DNA of 64,000 nucleotides, from NCBI GenBank assembly GCA_021234155.1, contig JAJEKV010000142.1:60001-124000 (forward strand), written 5' to 3'. The notes under the pieces are model-generated. The model was given only the letters and a program-made list of their open reading frames with translations, was not told where the DNA came from and ran no database searches. A program made the translations under genes and the position numbers. The first letter of the stretch is position 1, and every line of letters begins with the position of its first letter. The DNA is from Isoetes taiwanensis. Its lineage: Eukaryota; Streptophyta; Lycopodiopsida; Isoetales; Isoetaceae. Below are positions 61,751-64,000 of the stretch, one piece after another.

Positions 61751-64000
61751 TATGTATATAAGAAAAAAAAATTTTTGGGCCCTTCGGGCCATAAGAGAAG
61801 AAAACATAACAATATAAAACAACATTAGGGTCCCGAAGAAGAAAACATAGTTAAACTTTGATGGCCTAAGAATCTTTGATGTCGTAGTTGAACAAATCAT
61901 GAATGTATAAATTATAGAAATGAAGTCATTGCATGGAACTCGAAACCCAATTTATGCAACATCAATATGAAATATGAGCTACAATGTAACAAAATGTTTA
62001 AGGAGGAAAACATTGGCAAGTGTTTAACCATGAAGAAATACCACAAGTTTGATCCTAAGCATATGTTCCAGCGTCCATAGTTGTGATTCTTTTGAGCATG
62101 CACTCCCAAATCATGTCTTAATTTCTGCCTTCTCACTTTCCTGCATTATTTCTTGGATCCATAGAAATTCTAGCGGCTGTATTATGACTATTACACATTA
62201 TCCACAAAATCCACTGGCCTATGGCAAAGATGGTCTCAACCTCGAGCCTTGCTGAAGCTTGCATCGAACCTTGCATCATCCCTGTTTGGTGCTTCAAATT
62301 TGTACCGAAAGTTTGTGCTACACAATTTTGCGGCAGCGTAGAACCTGGATATGCGTACTTGGAGTCTTTGCCTGCCTCTGCTGCTACATGCAAATTTAAA
62401 TCAGATGGTACCAACAAAATTAAAGCCATTTTTAGTGTGTTACTGGTGGGTAACACTCTTGCAACCAACGGCTGAGATTTGATCTCAGCCTTTAAACTTG
62501 AGGGCCAGGTTGTTAAGGAGATGGAAGAGCATGGTATGCCTCATGAGGATTGCCATAGCATGAAGAAACAGGAGGCCAAGGTGTTGGTTATATTGGTGGC
62601 CTCATATAAGAATAATTCTGCTGCCTTCTTCTGTTGCTGCTTGAGCCAATCCCCATATACACATAAAAACCTATATCTTGATTATATAGATTTGATCATT
62701 AGCTGGAAAAACTAATCCTCAATAATGCGACTTTTGTGCCAAAAATGCAAACAGATTCGAAAGGCCTTTTTGCCTGTTTTTATTGACTGAGCTGTCACCA
62801 ACAAGTATATTGACATGCGAAATGCAGGCCCTGGGGCTTTTTGGGCGCCTAAATAACCAAATCTGCAACTAAGCATATCCGACATGCTTGTTTTCTCATG
62901 GCATAAAGCGATAAACTTGTTTGTGGCAATTGTAGGTGTGATGTTTGCACAATAAGAATATATTATACACATTGTTTCTGCTGTGTTTTATAATATCTAG
63001 CATTATGTTACAAAGATGAGTGGGAAGAAGAGATTTGAAAACGAAAATGGATGCTAGACCTAAGTCGTTCTGGATTAAAAATACAAAAACGACTTGCACG
63101 GGATGCCTAGAAACCGGATACAAAGGGTTTCTCAAGAAAGACCTTCAGATCGAGGCGTTTTTCGCGCCATTCCGCCACTTGCTTTGGTGTTGCCTGTTGC
63201 CATTAAACGGATGACAAATCCGAACCCTAAGTTGAAGGCTCACCGGAATACCACGGTTCGAAATTGCTAAATTGGTTCGGAGTGATTTTGGAAGGATTTG
63301 GCGCAGGAGCCTTCCATGGAAAAAACCCTTAGAAACTTGGGAGAAACTTGTTTTGCGAGCTCGGAGGCAGCCGAGAACAAGATATTGGGGCCCTTATCTA
63401 CATCCGTGAGAAAAATCCAAGTTTTGGAGCAGCCGAAGTGTACCCTAACTTAACTTTGCATCACGATTCTTGAAGAGCACAAAGGCGACAAAGGAAAGCA
63501 CAGAAACCCTAAATACAAGGGTTCGATGCGTGCATGCCCAATTCGAGCTCTTCTTAAAAAAACCTAATAAAAAAAACATTATAACTTTAATCGTGACCAT
63601 ACGATGCTGCTTCTCAAAAAAAATGAATGGCCAAGATAAGCGGCACTCTAGAAATACTGTTCAGTACACCTGGATGAATACGGCAATAAAATCATAGGAA
63701 AACCTTTGTGAATATCGTACAAAAACACAAAAAAGACCCCCTGTGATTATGCTAGATATTTCATAATCGGTTAGAGTGGCTAGGCATGTTTAATATGGAT
63801 TCTATTCTTTAAACATCTTCAGAAAATCATTGCTGGTGCTGAGGTTTTTATGTCTAACAGTAGAATGGTTTAGCATGGATTGCATGGCAAACTAGGCCTC
63901 TAATGTAGGGCAGTATTGGGTTAACTTTGGCTGTAAAACAGAATGTTCTGAGATGGATCACTGGAGAGCTTCAGTTCTTTAAGTGGTTTAAGAATATTAG
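61751..64000. other. Right end of window, no supported gene
   Basis: Short frames (for example 62221-62475 and 62479-62715, plus strand) look protein-like in places but match nothing I know and have no clear splice sites. The block near 63775-63880 repeats words of 61170-61275. Confidence 0.4.

Overview
This window looks like repeat-rich nuclear DNA of a land plant. It holds a Ty1/Copia retrotransposon, short gene fragments with plant-like splice sites (a SpoU-type methyltransferase and a BAR-domain SH3P2-like protein), tRNA-derived short repeats, a MITE, and many very long (TA)n microsatellites. The main retroelement belongs to a type reported from algae and spike mosses rather than seed plants, so a fern, lycophyte or bryophyte is my guess, at low confidence. 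No rRNA gene, CRISPR array or bacterial operon is visible.

Layout: 1-4373 is a decayed Copia element on the minus strand. 4601-4707 is (TA)n. 4708-15342 is a head-to-tail array of a roughly 4 kb minus-strand element (family II) with three long terminal repeats and two internal regions. 15343-18414 is a plus-strand element (family III), ending at (TA)n. 18523-19560 is a short TTC/GAA-rich repeat (family IV). 20639-21350 holds captured methyltransferase exons. 23089-33977 is the centrepiece, a Penelope-like element (family I, minus strand) with 3.3 kb direct repeats and an internal region encoding a GIY-YIG-like domain, a CxC linker and a reverse transcriptase with YMDD. 34875-38560 is a tandem duplication. 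About 38.8-44.1 kb may hold an unidentified minus-strand gene. 45.3-46 kb is (TA)n with short repeats. 46688-46895 is an SH3P2-like fragment. 52153-55775 is a solo terminal repeat related to family I (family V) with an intact ORF1. 55802-58936 is two family IV units. 58997 onward is a second family III copy carrying a MITE.

The key observation is a group of retroelements sharing parts that ordinary annotation would miss. Families I, III and V carry, in the terminal repeat and outside the RT gene, a small ORF1. It has a helix-loop-helix (SAP/HeH-like) domain, sometimes preceded by a Cys-rich finger, and ends in an acidic tail at a conserved Leu-Asn-Gln codon run followed by GT, which looks like a splice donor. 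Families I, II, III and V share a structured motif (GGGCGATAAGCC...GCTTACC...CTAAY...CAGGTAAC) that may be a structured intron end. Family I and II internal regions share a bistable hairpin just downstream of the coding region and a covarying hairpin at the terminal-repeat junction. Nearly every element end abuts a (TA)n tract. The working model is one Penelope-like machinery plus non-autonomous relatives, all targeting TA microsatellites.

Caution on sequence quality: where duplicated copies can be compared, differences cluster at CAG/CTG trinucleotides and are often indels. This resembles consensus error at CHG-methylated sites, so several apparent frameshifts may not be real.
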